From G963691835 sp963691835 (GTDB taxonomy: Bacteria > Pseudomonadota > Alphaproteobacteria > Thalassobaculales > Thalassobaculaceae): a DNA stretch of 64,000 nt. Every line of letters begins with the position of its first letter. Position 1 is the stretch's first letter. The stretch lies in assembly GCA_963691835.1 (NCBI GenBank), contig OY829383.1, positions 558,001 through 622,000 of the forward strand. The letters run 5' to 3'. Positions 16,923 through 25,555 of this stretch are shown in pieces. A program made the translations under genes and the position numbers. The notes under the pieces were generated by a model. That model was not told the DNA's origin. It saw only the letters and a program-made list of their open reading frames with translations, and did no database searches.

Positions 16923-19246
16923 GCGGATACCTCCCCTTGTTTCAAAGCAATCGGGCCGGACCGACGCTTCCTCCCGGCTTTCACATCGACTTTGGCACGG
17001 CCAACTTGTGACAGTGAGGCGCCCGCAAACGCGACCCGAAGCGCATTCGCAGTCACCACGATCGACGACGCCGACATCGCGACCGCGGCGACCAGCGGAC
17101 TTGCGAAGCCACTCACCGCCAGCGGCACGGCAATCAGATTGTAGCCGATGGCCAAACCGAAATTCTGGAGCACCAAACGACGCGCTTTCCGGGAAACCGT
17201 GATCGCCGACGCCACGCCGCCGAGTCGATCGCCTTGAAGGACGAAATCCGCGGCCGTTCGCGCGATATCAGCACCGCTGGCCGGTGAGAGCGAGGCTGCC
17301 GCCGCCGCAAGGGCGGGCGCGTCGTTCAGCCCGTCGCCCACCATGCAAACCTGCCTGCCGGACCGGGAGAGCGCTTCGAGCGCCTTGATTTTGTCTGTTG
17401 GGTTCATTCCGGCGCACCAGTCGGCAATGCCCACGTCATCGGCGACCCGCGCCACTGCCAGCGATCTGTCTCCTGAGAAGAGATGGATTTCGATCCCTTG
17501 GTCACGGAGCCAAGAGATCAGCGCCGCCGCATCTTCTCGCACCCGGTCCTCGAACCGGAAACGCACTGGGGCCGCTTCTCCATCGCGCAGCCAAAGCTCC
17601 GGGCCGTCATGGTCGTCCAAAGGCGCTACCGGCTCGACGAAAGAGCGGCTGCCGAGGCGGACCCGGCGCCCGTCCACCAACGCCTCAAGTCCCGCACCAG
17701 CAACTTCTCCGACGCCGCTGGCTGGCGGGATCCCAGGCCGTACCCTCGCGATGGCGCGGGAGAGTGGATGCCTGCTCGCGCTCGCAAGTGCCGCCGCCAG
17801 ATCCCAAGCGTGATCGGGGATCTCGGAATCCGGGATCGGTGTCGGCTCGCCGACCGTTAACGTGCCCGTTTTGTCGAAAACGACGGTATCGATGGTAGCA
17901 AGACGCTCCAGCCCGTCTGCGGACCGAGCCAGCACCCCATCTTTCAGCAACCGGGAAACGGCACCGACCTGCACCGCGGGCACCGCCAGTCCTAGCGCAC
18001 AAGGACAGGTGACGATTAAAACAGTCACAGCGATCAACAACGAGGTCTGCCAACCGGCACCAAGGACCATCCAGCCCAAGAACGCCAAGGCGGATAAGAG
18101 ATGCACAGCCGGCGCGTACCACCTGGCCACCCGGTCCGCCAAACGCACGTAGCGGGCACGGCCTTGCTCGGCGGATTGGACCAAGGCGGCAATCTCAGCC
18201 AGAACCGTCCCTTCGTCCGTCGCCGTCACCTCCGCAATCAGTGGTCCGGTAAAACACGTCGTACCCGCTAGGATCGGCGCCCCGACCTCGACGGGCCTGG
18301 GGATCGGCTCGCCAGTGAGCAGGGATTCCTCGACCTCGCCCTTGCCGCAGATGACCCGGGCATCGGCGGGAACCCGGTCCCCAGCGGCGATCAGAACCGT
18401 GTCCCCTACGACCAAGTGATCCGCCCGAACCGTAGTCTTCGTTCCATCTTTCCCGATCCGGGTCGCCGCAACAGCCGCCAATGCGCTGAGATTCTCAGCC
18501 GCCGACCGGACCCGGCCGCGCAAGGATCGGTCGAGCACCCGGCCGATCAGAAGGAAGAACAAGAGCCCCACGCCCGCGTCGAAGTAGACCTGCTCCCCAC
18601 CCCTCGTCGTCTCGAAGAGTGACATTCCAGCGGCGAGGAGGACGGCGAGCGCGATCGGCACGTCCATGTTGAGCCTGCCGCTCCGCAACGCGGCCATTGC
18701 GGAGAAGAAGAACGGGCGGCCCGCATAGGCAACGGCTGGTAACGCGATCAGCGCAGACAGCCAATGGAAAAGATCCCGGGTGGCGCCCCCCATGTCCTGC
18801 GCCAGACCGGCCCAGACCGCGACGGAAAGCAGCATCACGTTCATCGCCGCAAATCCGGCCACGGCCAGGCACCGGGTGAGCATTGTCGCCGTCTCATCCT
18901 CGGCGGCGATCGCATCGGGATCGAACGGTACCGCGTCGTAGCCCAGCCCCAGCAATCCCTGCAGAAGAGTTTCCGCATCGGTCTCTTTGGGGTTCCAGAC
19001 AAGCCCCAAGCGGCCGCTGGTCGCGTTGAGGCGGGCAAACTCGACGCCGTCCAACGCCGCCATGCCGCGTTCAATGATCCTGACGCAAGAGGGGCAATGC
19101 ATGTTCCGGATCACCAAATCCAACGCGGCCATCCCATCCGGGCGAGCGCGGACGAAGGCGGACACATCGGCAAGGTGTTCCGGCTCGAACCGGAAATCCG
19201 AGGCGTCCGCGGCACAGCAGGGCAAGGCGGATCCGACGATGGTCAC
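16919..19246 (-). CDS. ccoI: CcoI/FixI copper-exporting P1B-type ATPase
   Basis: 775 residues. An N-terminal ALPCCAADAS motif and a heavy-metal-associated domain with MHCPSC (Cys about 51 and 54) precede eight predicted membrane segments. The metal-path CPC is at about 414-416, the phosphorylation motif DKTGTLT at about 459, and the hinge GDGLNDAPAL near 650. CcoI exports copper to the periplasm for assembly of the CcoN Cu-B centre, not for bulk detoxification. It sits 9 nt after ccoH and overlaps ccoS by 4 nt. Confidence 0.95.
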   Translation of the reverse strand: MTIVGSALPCCAADASDFRFEPEHLADVSAFVRARPDGMAALDLVIRNMHCPSCVRIIERGMAALDGVEFARLNATSGRLGLVWNPKETDAETLLQGLLGLGYDAVPFDPDAIAAEDETATMLTRCLAVAGFAAMNVMLLSVAVWAGLAQDMGGATRDLFHWLSALIALPAVAYAGRPFFFSAMAALRSGRLNMDVPIALAVLLAAGMSLFETTRGGEQVYFDAGVGLLFFLLIGRVLDRSLRGRVRSAAENLSALAAVAATRIGKDGTKTTVRADHLVVGDTVLIAAGDRVPADARVICGKGEVEESLLTGEPIPRPVEVGAPILAGTTCFTGPLIAEVTATDEGTVLAEIAALVQSAEQGRARYVRLADRVARWYAPAVHLLSALAFLGWMVLGAGWQTSLLIAVTVLIVTCPCALGLAVPAVQVGAVSRLLKDGVLARSADGLERLATIDTVVFDKTGTLTVGEPTPIPDSEIPDHAWDLAAALASASRHPLSRAIARVRPGIPPASGVGEVAGAGLEALVDGRRVRLGSRSFVEPVAPLDDHDGPELWLRDGEAAPVRFRFEDRVREDAAALISWLRDQGIEIHLFSGDRSLAVARVADDVGIADWCAGMNPTDKIKALEALSRSGRQVCMVGDGLNDAPALAAAAASLSPASGADIARTAADFVLQGDRLGGVASAITVSRKARRLVLQNFGLAIGYNLIAVPLAVSGFASPLVAAVAMSASSIVVTANALRVAFAGASLSQVGRAKVDVKAGRKRRSGPIALKQGEVSA

Positions 19247-19255
19247 GGCATCCTC

Positions 19256-19798
19256 CTAGTCGATCTCGACACGCTGGTCGCGTCGGAAGGTCGTACCCGC
19301 GTCGTCCTCAATCAGGACACGGACATCCCAACGTCCCGCCTCGGGCAAGGTGACTCGGCCCTCAAACCGTCCAGGCGCCGTCATCAAGGGCTCGATCGTG
19401 ACATCTCGGCTCTCATAGACCACGTGGCGGAAGACGACCGTGACCCGGTCTGCATCGATCGGTCCGTCCTCGCTGGACACGTCCACCCGAACCATCACCT
19501 CCCGGTTGGCTTCTCCGCCGCGCCCGAGGGTCACGAGCCCCAGGTCGACCGTCCATCCAAGCGCGGACTGCCTGCGGCCCTCCGCAATCTTCTCGTTGAA
19601 GGACAGTCCCTCGATATAGGCCTTGTCGCTGACCAACCCGGTCCAGGTTTCCAGCGCGAGAAAGATGAACAGCGCGTTGACTGCGATGATCAGCCCAAAG
19701 AAGCCGAGCAACATGGCAAGGACATGCTGTCCCTTGAGCACAAAGTCCGGCTTGTCGTCATTGGCCACTCTTGTCTCGTGAAAGGCGGGTGCGCTCAT
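19256..19798 (-). CDS. ccoH: CcoH/FixH, cbb3 oxidase assembly protein
   Basis: 180 residues. One N-terminal membrane helix (GFFGLIIAVNALFIFLAL, about 34-51) is preceded by a short cytoplasmic tail and followed by a periplasmic beta-rich FixH domain (SDKAYIEGLSFNEKIAE near 58, GRFEGRVTLPEAGRWDVRV near the end). FixH stays with the mature oxidase or with CcoI during assembly. The start overlaps the ccoG stop by 4 nt. Confidence 0.93.
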   Translation of the reverse strand: MSAPAFHETRVANDDKPDFVLKGQHVLAMLLGFFGLIIAVNALFIFLALETWTGLVSDKAYIEGLSFNEKIAEGRRQSALGWTVDLGLVTLGRGGEANREVMVRVDVSSEDGPIDADRVTVVFRHVVYESRDVTIEPLMTAPGRFEGRVTLPEAGRWDVRVLIEDDAGTTFRRDQRVEID

Positions 19799-21312
19799 CG
19801 TTCCGGTCCCCTGAAGATGGATGGACTTTCTGTCGTCTCCCCGGTCACGCGTTCCGTCACGCGGAAACTCACATTGGTTGCGCCGGGTTCGTAGGCTCCC
19901 TTGGGCATGGTCACGAACACCCTGAACGCGTCGAGCGTGTCGGATGCGACGGTCACCGCCCCATCGGCATCCTGAGGTGCCTGAACGGTCATCGAGGCGA
20001 TCGGAAGCCCGACGAGCGCGATGGTGAACGCGCGTGGCTCATGAGCCTTGTTGAGGATCTTGACCGTGAAACCGTTCCGGACGCTGCCATCGGACAGGGT
20101 CACGAACAGCGGGTTCCGGTCGTGGATGACGTTGATATCGACACTGGCGCGTTGGATCAGGGTGCCCAGCATCACCATCCCCACCACAACGATCAGAACC
20201 GCGTAGGTCACGGTCCGGGGGCGGATTGGGCGAATACGGGTAGGGCGGCCGGCCTTGCGGTTCTCGTGATTCGTCCAGGTGTCGTAGTCGATCAGACCGC
20301 GCGGCTGGCCGACTTTCTTCATCACCCCGTCACAGGCATCGATACAGAGCGCGCAGTGAATGCACTCCAACTGTTGGCCGTCCCGGATGTCGATGCCCAT
20401 GGGGCAGAGAGCAACGCATTGACCGCAGTCGATGCAGTCCCCGCGCGCATCGAAGCTCTCGCCCCGCCGGAACGGTTTGCGGGGTTCTCCCCGGTCGTCC
20501 TTGTAGGAAACGATCAGGGACTCTTCGTCCTGAAGGGCTCCCTGGATCCTTGGCCACGGGCACATGTAGGTACAGACCTGTTCCCGCATCTGCCCGCCGA
20601 AGACGTAGGTTGTGGCCGTCAGTATGGCGATCGTCGTATAGGCGACGGCGGGCGCCTCCAGCGTAAACAGATCAATGAGAAGCGTTGGCGCGTCGGCGAA
20701 ATAGAAGACCCAGGCCCCGCCGGTGGCGACGCCAATCGCAAGCCACAAAAGGTGCTTGATGGTGCGCTTGCTGATCTTGCCAACCGTGATTGGCGCTTTG
20801 GCTAGGCGGATGCGGGCGGCCCTGTCCCCTTCCACCAGGCGTTCGACCATGATGAAAAGGTCAGTCCAGACCGTCTGTGGGCAGGTGTACCCGCACCACA
20901 CCCTGCCGGCGAGGCTGGTGATGAGAAAGAGAATGAGCGATGCGAGGATCAGAAGGCCTGTGACGTAGTAGACTTCTTGCGGCCAAATCTCGATGAAGAA
21001 GAAGTAAAACCGGCCAGCGGCCAGATCGATCAGAACGGCCTGATCGGGAAGGCTCTCCCCCCGCTCCCACCGGATCCAGGGGGTGAGCCAATAAACGGCG
21101 AAGGCGACCGCCATCACCGCCCATTTGAGGTTCCGGAAGGTCCCGTTGGCGAGCTTCGGATAGATCGGCTCCCGCGCTTTGTAGAGTGCGCGGTTCGCCT
21201 CGGCATTCACGGCCGTGATGTCGATCGTCTCGACAACACCGGTCTCATCCGTCCGAATGGCCACGGGACCCTCCTTGGGTTCGTCCTCGAGCTGTAGTCG
21301 GCTCAGGATCAC
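19795..21312 (-). CDS. ccoG: CcoG/FixG, membrane ferredoxin-like copper-reducing assembly factor
   Basis: 505 residues. Several N-terminal membrane helices are followed by the VWCGYTCPQTVWTDLF motif of the family. Two 4Fe-4S motifs follow: CIDCGQCVALCPMGIDI and CIHCALCIDACD (about 270-335). A C-terminal periplasmic immunoglobulin-like domain ends the protein. FixG/CcoG reduces Cu(II) to Cu(I) for the cbb3 pathway. ATGA overlaps join it to ccoP upstream and ccoH downstream. Confidence 0.95.
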   Translation of the reverse strand: MILSRLQLEDEPKEGPVAIRTDETGVVETIDITAVNAEANRALYKAREPIYPKLANGTFRNLKWAVMAVAFAVYWLTPWIRWERGESLPDQAVLIDLAAGRFYFFFIEIWPQEVYYVTGLLILASLILFLITSLAGRVWCGYTCPQTVWTDLFIMVERLVEGDRAARIRLAKAPITVGKISKRTIKHLLWLAIGVATGGAWVFYFADAPTLLIDLFTLEAPAVAYTTIAILTATTYVFGGQMREQVCTYMCPWPRIQGALQDEESLIVSYKDDRGEPRKPFRRGESFDARGDCIDCGQCVALCPMGIDIRDGQQLECIHCALCIDACDGVMKKVGQPRGLIDYDTWTNHENRKAGRPTRIRPIRPRTVTYAVLIVVVGMVMLGTLIQRASVDINVIHDRNPLFVTLSDGSVRNGFTVKILNKAHEPRAFTIALVGLPIASMTVQAPQDADGAVTVASDTLDAFRVFVTMPKGAYEPGATNVSFRVTERVTGETTESPSIFRGPER

Positions 21313-22181
21313 TCACCGCCTCCCAAGGCGTGCACATAGACGGCGAGCTGCTTGATCGTGGCCTCATCGAGCCGGGTGCCCCAAGGCGGCATCACGCCAT
21401 AACGGGCGCCATAGACCGTTTCCCGAAGGGTTGCCCTGTCTCCGCCGTATAGCCAGACGGCATCGGCGAGGTTCGGGGCACCAATCTCCCGGTCCCCAGT
21501 ACCGTTGTCCTTGTGGCAGGCCGCACACTGCTCCGCCCAGACCTCGGCACCACGCCCAGCCGCCGCCGCGTCATGATCCTGCCCGGAGAGCAGCAGAACG
21601 TGCTCAACCACGTCGGCGATCTGCTCCCGGTCCAGGATCTCGTCCCGGCCGTAGGCGGGCATCTCGCTGTAGCGGCTGTCCTCATCCAGCTCGTTCCGGA
21701 TGCCGTGCCGGATCGTGTAGGCGATCTCCTCAATGGTGCCGCCCCAGAGCCAATCGTCGTCGTTCAGGTTCGGATAGCCTGGGAAACCCGCCGCCCCCGC
21801 CCCATGACACTGGGAGCAGTTCACGGCGAAGGCGGACCGGCCGCCGGCCATGGCGAAGTCGGTCAACTCCGGCGAGAGCTGGATGGCCTCGTAGGAAGCA
21901 TCTCGGATCCGGTCGACCCAGACGGACTGCGCCGCCCGGGCGTCCTCGATCGACTGCGCGACCTCGGCCCGGCTGGAGTACCCAATCACCCCTTTGGTGT
22001 GGGTGTCGACCAGCGGGATCGCCGGATAGACAACCCAGTAGCCAAGGGCCCAAATCACCGACGCATAGAAGGTCCACAGCCACCACCGGGGCAAGGGTGT
22101 GTTCAGCTCCTTGATGCCGTCCCACTCATGGCCGGTCGTCTCGGTCCCGCTGATCGCATCCTTCTCGATCTTGGTTGCCAT
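21309..22181 (-). CDS. ccoP: CcoP, di-heme cytochrome c subunit of cbb3 oxidase
   Basis: 290 residues. A KELNTPLPRWWLWTFYASV segment starts the membrane helix (about 24-52), as usual for CcoP. Two CxxCH heme sites follow: CSQCHG (about 127) and CAACHK (about 220). Distal Met candidates are in SEMPAYG and VMPPWG. CcoP passes electrons from cytochrome c to CcoO. It starts four bases after the ccoQ stop. Confidence 0.95.
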   Translation of the reverse strand: MATKIEKDAISGTETTGHEWDGIKELNTPLPRWWLWTFYASVIWALGYWVVYPAIPLVDTHTKGVIGYSSRAEVAQSIEDARAAQSVWVDRIRDASYEAIQLSPELTDFAMAGGRSAFAVNCSQCHGAGAAGFPGYPNLNDDDWLWGGTIEEIAYTIRHGIRNELDEDSRYSEMPAYGRDEILDREQIADVVEHVLLLSGQDHDAAAAGRGAEVWAEQCAACHKDNGTGDREIGAPNLADAVWLYGGDRATLRETVYGARYGVMPPWGTRLDEATIKQLAVYVHALGGGE

Positions 22182-22184
22182 GCC

Positions 22185-22346
22185 TCAGTCCTCCTCAAGC
22201 GGCACCCGCGCCGCCTTCTCGAACGTGCCTCGGTTACGGGGCCACGCGGCGTAGCCCACAGCCACCAGGAACATCATCACCAGGAACACCCGCCCCCAGC
22301 TCAGCGCGAAGGCTGAGACGTCCTGATATGTCAGTGCTTCCATCAT
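22185..22346 (-). CDS. ccoQ: CcoQ, small subunit of cbb3 oxidase
   Basis: A 53-residue protein read directly between ccoO and ccoP. It starts MMEALTYQDVSAFALSWGRV, contains one membrane helix (VFLVMMFLVAVGYAAW), and ends with RNRGTFEKAARVPLEED, a typical CcoQ tail (WPxNRxxFExAAxxPL). The first of two tandem ATGs overlaps the ccoO stop. CcoQ stabilises the association of CcoP with the complex. Confidence 0.93.
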   Translation of the reverse strand: MMEALTYQDVSAFALSWGRVFLVMMFLVAVGYAAWPRNRGTFEKAARVPLEED

Positions 22347-23080
22347 CGGAGGTCCTCCCCTTCGGCCTTGTAGACATCAAAGTCCACCAGGGTTCCGAGC
22401 ATCTGGAGATAGGCGATCATGGCGTCGAGCTCGGTGATCGCCGGGTCGCCGTCGAAGTTCCGCACTTGGGCTTTCGGATAGCGGGCGAGGAGATCGTCCA
22501 CGCCGTCCGCGTCCGGATCGACCTGGGCCCGGAGGTCGGCCATCGCGTTCTCTACCATCGCCGCGTCATAGGGCACGCCGACCCGTTGGTTGGCGATCAG
22601 GTGATCTTCAATGTCGTCGTAGCGGAGCTTCGTGGTCGCGAGGAAGGGATAGCCCGGCATGATCGATTCCGGCACGACGGAGCGCGGATTGATCATGTGG
22701 GCAACGTGCCACTCATCGGAGTAGCGGTCCCCGACCCTCGCGAGGTCGGGCCCGGTTCGCTTCGAGCCCCACTGGAACGGATGGTCGTACATGCTTTCCG
22801 CCGCGAGGCTGTAGTGCTTGCCGTAGCGCTCCACCTCGTCCCGGAAGGGCCGGACCATCTGGCTATGGCAGTTGTAACAGCCCTCGCGGATGTAGATGTT
22901 CCGGCCGGCCAGCTCCAAGGGGCTGTAGGGCCGGACCCCCTCGACCTCCTCAATCGTACTTTCGAGGTAGAAGAGGGGGGCGATCTCGACCAGGCCGCCG
23001 ATGGCGACCGTGACCAGGATCGAGATGGTCAGCAGGAGCGAGTGCCGCTCGAGCGTCGCGTGCTTTGCCATGATCGACAT
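22343..23080 (-). CDS. ccoO: CcoO, mono-heme cytochrome c subunit of cbb3 oxidase
   Basis: 245 residues. One N-terminal membrane helix (LLLTISILVTVAIGGLVEI, about 14-32) is followed by the GRNIYIREGCYNCHSQMVRP motif, the covalent heme c site. Distal ligand Met candidates are near SIMPGYPFL. The ATG at 23080 follows GGGAG and lies three bases after the ccoN stop. Met4 is an alternative without a ribosome site. Confidence 0.95.
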   Translation of the reverse strand: MSIMAKHATLERHSLLLTISILVTVAIGGLVEIAPLFYLESTIEEVEGVRPYSPLELAGRNIYIREGCYNCHSQMVRPFRDEVERYGKHYSLAAESMYDHPFQWGSKRTGPDLARVGDRYSDEWHVAHMINPRSVVPESIMPGYPFLATTKLRYDDIEDHLIANQRVGVPYDAAMVENAMADLRAQVDPDADGVDDLLARYPKAQVRNFDGDPAITELDAMIAYLQMLGTLVDFDVYKAEGEDLR

Positions 23081-23083
23081 GGA

Positions 23084-24784
23084 TCAGTCTCCCGCCTGGG
23101 TAGCCGCACCCATGGGGGCGGCGGCGGGGGCTGGCGCCGGGGCGGCGTCCTCCTCCCGGACGTCGCCGCGCATCGTGCGGACGAGGTTGTAGACCATGAT
23201 GAGCGCACCGGCGAGGTACAGGAGCCCGCCCAGGGCCCGGATGGCGTAGAAGGGATGCATCGCCTCCACGGTCTCGACGAACGAGTACTCAAGGAAACCG
23301 AGGCTGTCGTAGGCCCGCCACATCAGGCCCTGCAGGATGCCCGACACCCACATCGCGGTGATGTAGAGAACGATCCCGATGGTCGCGACCCAGAAGTGGA
23401 GACTGACCAGCTTCAGTGAGTAGAGCTGCTTGCGGCCCCACATCAGCGGCGTGACGCAGTAGAGCGCGCCAAAGCTGATGAAGCCGACCCAGCCGAGCGC
23501 ACCGGAGTGCACGTGACCCACGGTCCAGTCCGTGTAGTGCGACAGCCCGTTCACGGCCTTGATCGACATGACCGGGCCTTCGAACGTGCTCATCCCGTAG
23601 AAGGCGACCGAGGCGACCAGCATCCGCAGAACCGGATCGGTCCGGAGCTTGTCCCACGCGCCCGAGAGCGTCATCAGGCCGTTGATCATCCCGCCCCACG
23701 ACGGCATCCACAACATGATCGAGAAGGTCATGCCCAGGGTCTGTGCCCAATCGGGAAGGGCCGTGTAGTGGAGGTGGTGCGGACCCGCCCAGATGTAGAG
23801 GAAGACCAGCGACCAGAAGTGCACGATCGACAGCCGGTAGGAGTAGACCGGCCGCTCCGCCCGCTTCGGCACGTAGTAGTACATGATCGCGAGGAAGCCC
23901 GCGGTCAGGAAGAAGCCCACCGCATTGTGGCCGTACCACCACTGGGTCAACGCATCCTGAACACCGGCGAAGAGCGAGTAGCTCTTCGCACCCGTCAGGC
24001 TGACCGGAACCGAGAGGTTGTTGACGATGTGGAGCATCGCCACGGTCACGATGAACGCGAGGTAGAACCAGTTGGCCACGTAGATGTGCGGCTCCCGGCG
24101 CTTCCAGAGCGTGCCAAGGAAGACCAGCAGGTAGGCCACCCAAACGATGGTCAGCCAGAGGTCCACGTACCATTCCGGCTCGGCGTATTCCTTGGACTGG
24201 GTGATGCCGAGGAGGTAGCCCGTCCCGGCCAGCACGATGAAGAGCTGATAGCCCCAAAAGACGAACCACGGCCCCAGCTCACCGCCCGCCAGACGCGCCT
24301 TGCAGGTCCTTTGAACCACGTGGAACGACGTCATCAGCAGGATGTTACCGCCGAACGCGAAGATGACCGCTGAGGTGTGGAGCGGACGAAGCCGTCCGAA
24401 GTTCGTCCACGGCAGATCAAGATTGAAGACCGGCCACGCGAGCTGGAGTGCAAGAACGACTCCGACCAACAGACCGGCGACGCCCCAGAACATGGACGCG
24501 ATCGCGCCAGCCCGGATGACGCCGTCATTGTAGGCGATTTCCCCTGCCGCCACGCTCTTGGTCGGCGATTCGGCGCAGTCAAAGTGTCGTTTGACCAGGG
24601 CGAATGCCCCAAGTGTGAAGAAGAGGAAGAAGAGAGAGGCGTGGAAGCCCATCTCCGGGGTCGGCGTCGCGGCGACCCAGAAAAGAGAAACGATCGCCAG
24701 TAGAACGAAGACCGTGCCCAGCAGCCAAGCTGCCATGCCGTCACCGCCCTGCCCTTCGGGTTCGGGAATCGTCGAGGCCGTCAT
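23084..24784 (-). CDS. ccoN: CcoN, catalytic subunit I of cbb3-type cytochrome oxidase
   Basis: 566 residues from the ATG at 24784, preceded by a GGGG-rich site. The oxidase core begins near residue 85 (YNDGVIRAGAIASMFWGV) and contains the heme and copper ligand segments RPLHTSAVIFAFGGN, WWYGHNAVGFF, AGPHHLHYTALPDW and HYTDWTVGHVHSGALGW. It reduces oxygen at a heme b/b3-CuB site with high affinity. An extra N-terminal part of about 80 residues carries two more predicted helices, as seen in some alphaproteobacterial CcoN. An upstream in-frame start at 24907 would run through the FNR-like box and is rejected. Confidence 0.95.
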   Translation of the reverse strand: MTASTIPEPEGQGGDGMAAWLLGTVFVLLAIVSLFWVAATPTPEMGFHASLFFLFFTLGAFALVKRHFDCAESPTKSVAAGEIAYNDGVIRAGAIASMFWGVAGLLVGVVLALQLAWPVFNLDLPWTNFGRLRPLHTSAVIFAFGGNILLMTSFHVVQRTCKARLAGGELGPWFVFWGYQLFIVLAGTGYLLGITQSKEYAEPEWYVDLWLTIVWVAYLLVFLGTLWKRREPHIYVANWFYLAFIVTVAMLHIVNNLSVPVSLTGAKSYSLFAGVQDALTQWWYGHNAVGFFLTAGFLAIMYYYVPKRAERPVYSYRLSIVHFWSLVFLYIWAGPHHLHYTALPDWAQTLGMTFSIMLWMPSWGGMINGLMTLSGAWDKLRTDPVLRMLVASVAFYGMSTFEGPVMSIKAVNGLSHYTDWTVGHVHSGALGWVGFISFGALYCVTPLMWGRKQLYSLKLVSLHFWVATIGIVLYITAMWVSGILQGLMWRAYDSLGFLEYSFVETVEAMHPFYAIRALGGLLYLAGALIMVYNLVRTMRGDVREEDAAPAPAPAAAPMGAATQAGD

Positions 24785-24871
24785 AGTGCCCCCCAGCGTG
24801 TTGTCAGACCTGAACCGGCACCGACCGGTACCGTTCGTCCTGCACGCTAGGGGCGTGTGTGCACTGCGGCA

Positions 24872-24885
24872 TTGACCTGGATCAA
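24872..24885. promoter_or_regulatory. FNR/FixK/Anr-type box upstream of ccoN
   Basis: TTGACCTGGATCAA matches the FNR-family dyad TTGAT-N4-ATCAA at nine of ten arm positions. It is 88 nt upstream of the ccoN start. Oxygen-limited activation of cco operons by FixK/Anr/FnrL from such a site is established in alphaproteobacteria, so microaerobic induction of the whole cluster is the likely use. Confidence 0.8.
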
Positions 24886-24897
24886 GCGGAGCGAAAT

Positions 24898-24922
24898 CCG
24901 GGGCCAATAGGCGCGGCCCCGG
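24898..24922 (-). terminator. Terminator of the PCuAC/DUF2946 transcript
   Basis: Perfect 8-bp stem CCGGGGCC/GGCCCCGG with a 9-nt loop, located 27 nt past the PCuAC stop. In the minus direction the stem is followed by ATTTCG, a short U-run. It would insulate the copper genes from the cco promoter region next to it. Confidence 0.55.
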
Positions 24923-24948
24923 ACTGTCTGCCGCATGCTTCGGGAGGG

Positions 24949-25512
24949 TTAGTTGGTCTTGTGACCGCCCCCGTGACTCGAGCCGTGGCCGCCTCCATGA
25001 CCCTGTCCGTGCGGCGCTTTCGCGCCGACACCCGCAACGTCGACTGTGACCGGAACGCGACCCGCCTTCTCAAAGACCAGCGTCAGTTCAAACGATTGCC
25101 CTTTTTTGAGGGGAGCCTTCAGTCCCATCAGCATCACGTGGTCGCCGCCGGGGGCCAGCATCACCGTTTCACCCGCGGGCACCTCGATCGCGTCCACATG
25201 ACGCATCCGCATCACACCGTCCTGCTTGATGTGAGTATGCAGCTCCGTCCTGGCCGAAACGGAAGACTCAGCCCCCAAGAGACGGTCGGCCGATCCGTTG
25301 TTGGTGATGGTCAGGTAGGCGGCACCGTTCTTCACGAGGCCCGGTGTGGCGCGGGCGAATGGAGCCTCAATCGAGATCTCCTTCGACATTGACGCGTGAG
25401 AGCCGCCGTGTCCGTGACTGCCGGAACCCGCCTTTGCAGGCTCCAAAGAGAGGGGAGAAAACACTGTAAGGGCCGCGGCGATGAAGCAGGCGGCCGGCGC
25501 ATTCTTGACCAT
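24949..25512 (-). CDS. PCuAC periplasmic copper chaperone
   Basis: 187 residues from the ATG at 25512. A signal peptide (about residues 1-27) is followed by a His-rich stretch (SHGHGGSH) and the PCuAC cupredoxin-like domain: FARATPGLVKNGAAYLTI, the MRHVDAIEVPAGETV region and LAPGGDHVMLMGLKAPL. A His about 84 with a conserved HxxxM and MxxM ligands (HVDAIE, HVMLMGL) fits Cu(I) binding. The C-terminus has another His/Gly-rich tail (HGQGHGGGHGSSHGGGH). PCuAC feeds copper to cytochrome oxidase Cu sites. Location beside cco genes supports delivery to cbb3 or aa3 oxidase. Confidence 0.9.
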   Translation of the reverse strand: MVKNAPAACFIAAALTVFSPLSLEPAKAGSGSHGHGGSHASMSKEISIEAPFARATPGLVKNGAAYLTITNNGSADRLLGAESSVSARTELHTHIKQDGVMRMRHVDAIEVPAGETVMLAPGGDHVMLMGLKAPLKKGQSFELTLVFEKAGRVPVTVDVAGVGAKAPHGQGHGGGHGSSHGGGHKTN

Positions 25513-25555
25513 TGAGATGTTCCGATGCTGATGCTGATGAGAGTGGGAAATCGTC

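Noticed and set aside
22175..23419. A 414-codon plus-strand frame over ccoO/ccoN
   Set aside because: It is antisense to the cco genes, has no recognisable domain, and its composition is that of a shadow frame.
24785..24907. Upstream extension of ccoN
   Set aside because: The frame is open but runs through the FNR-like box, has no ribosome site, and has no homology to CcoN.
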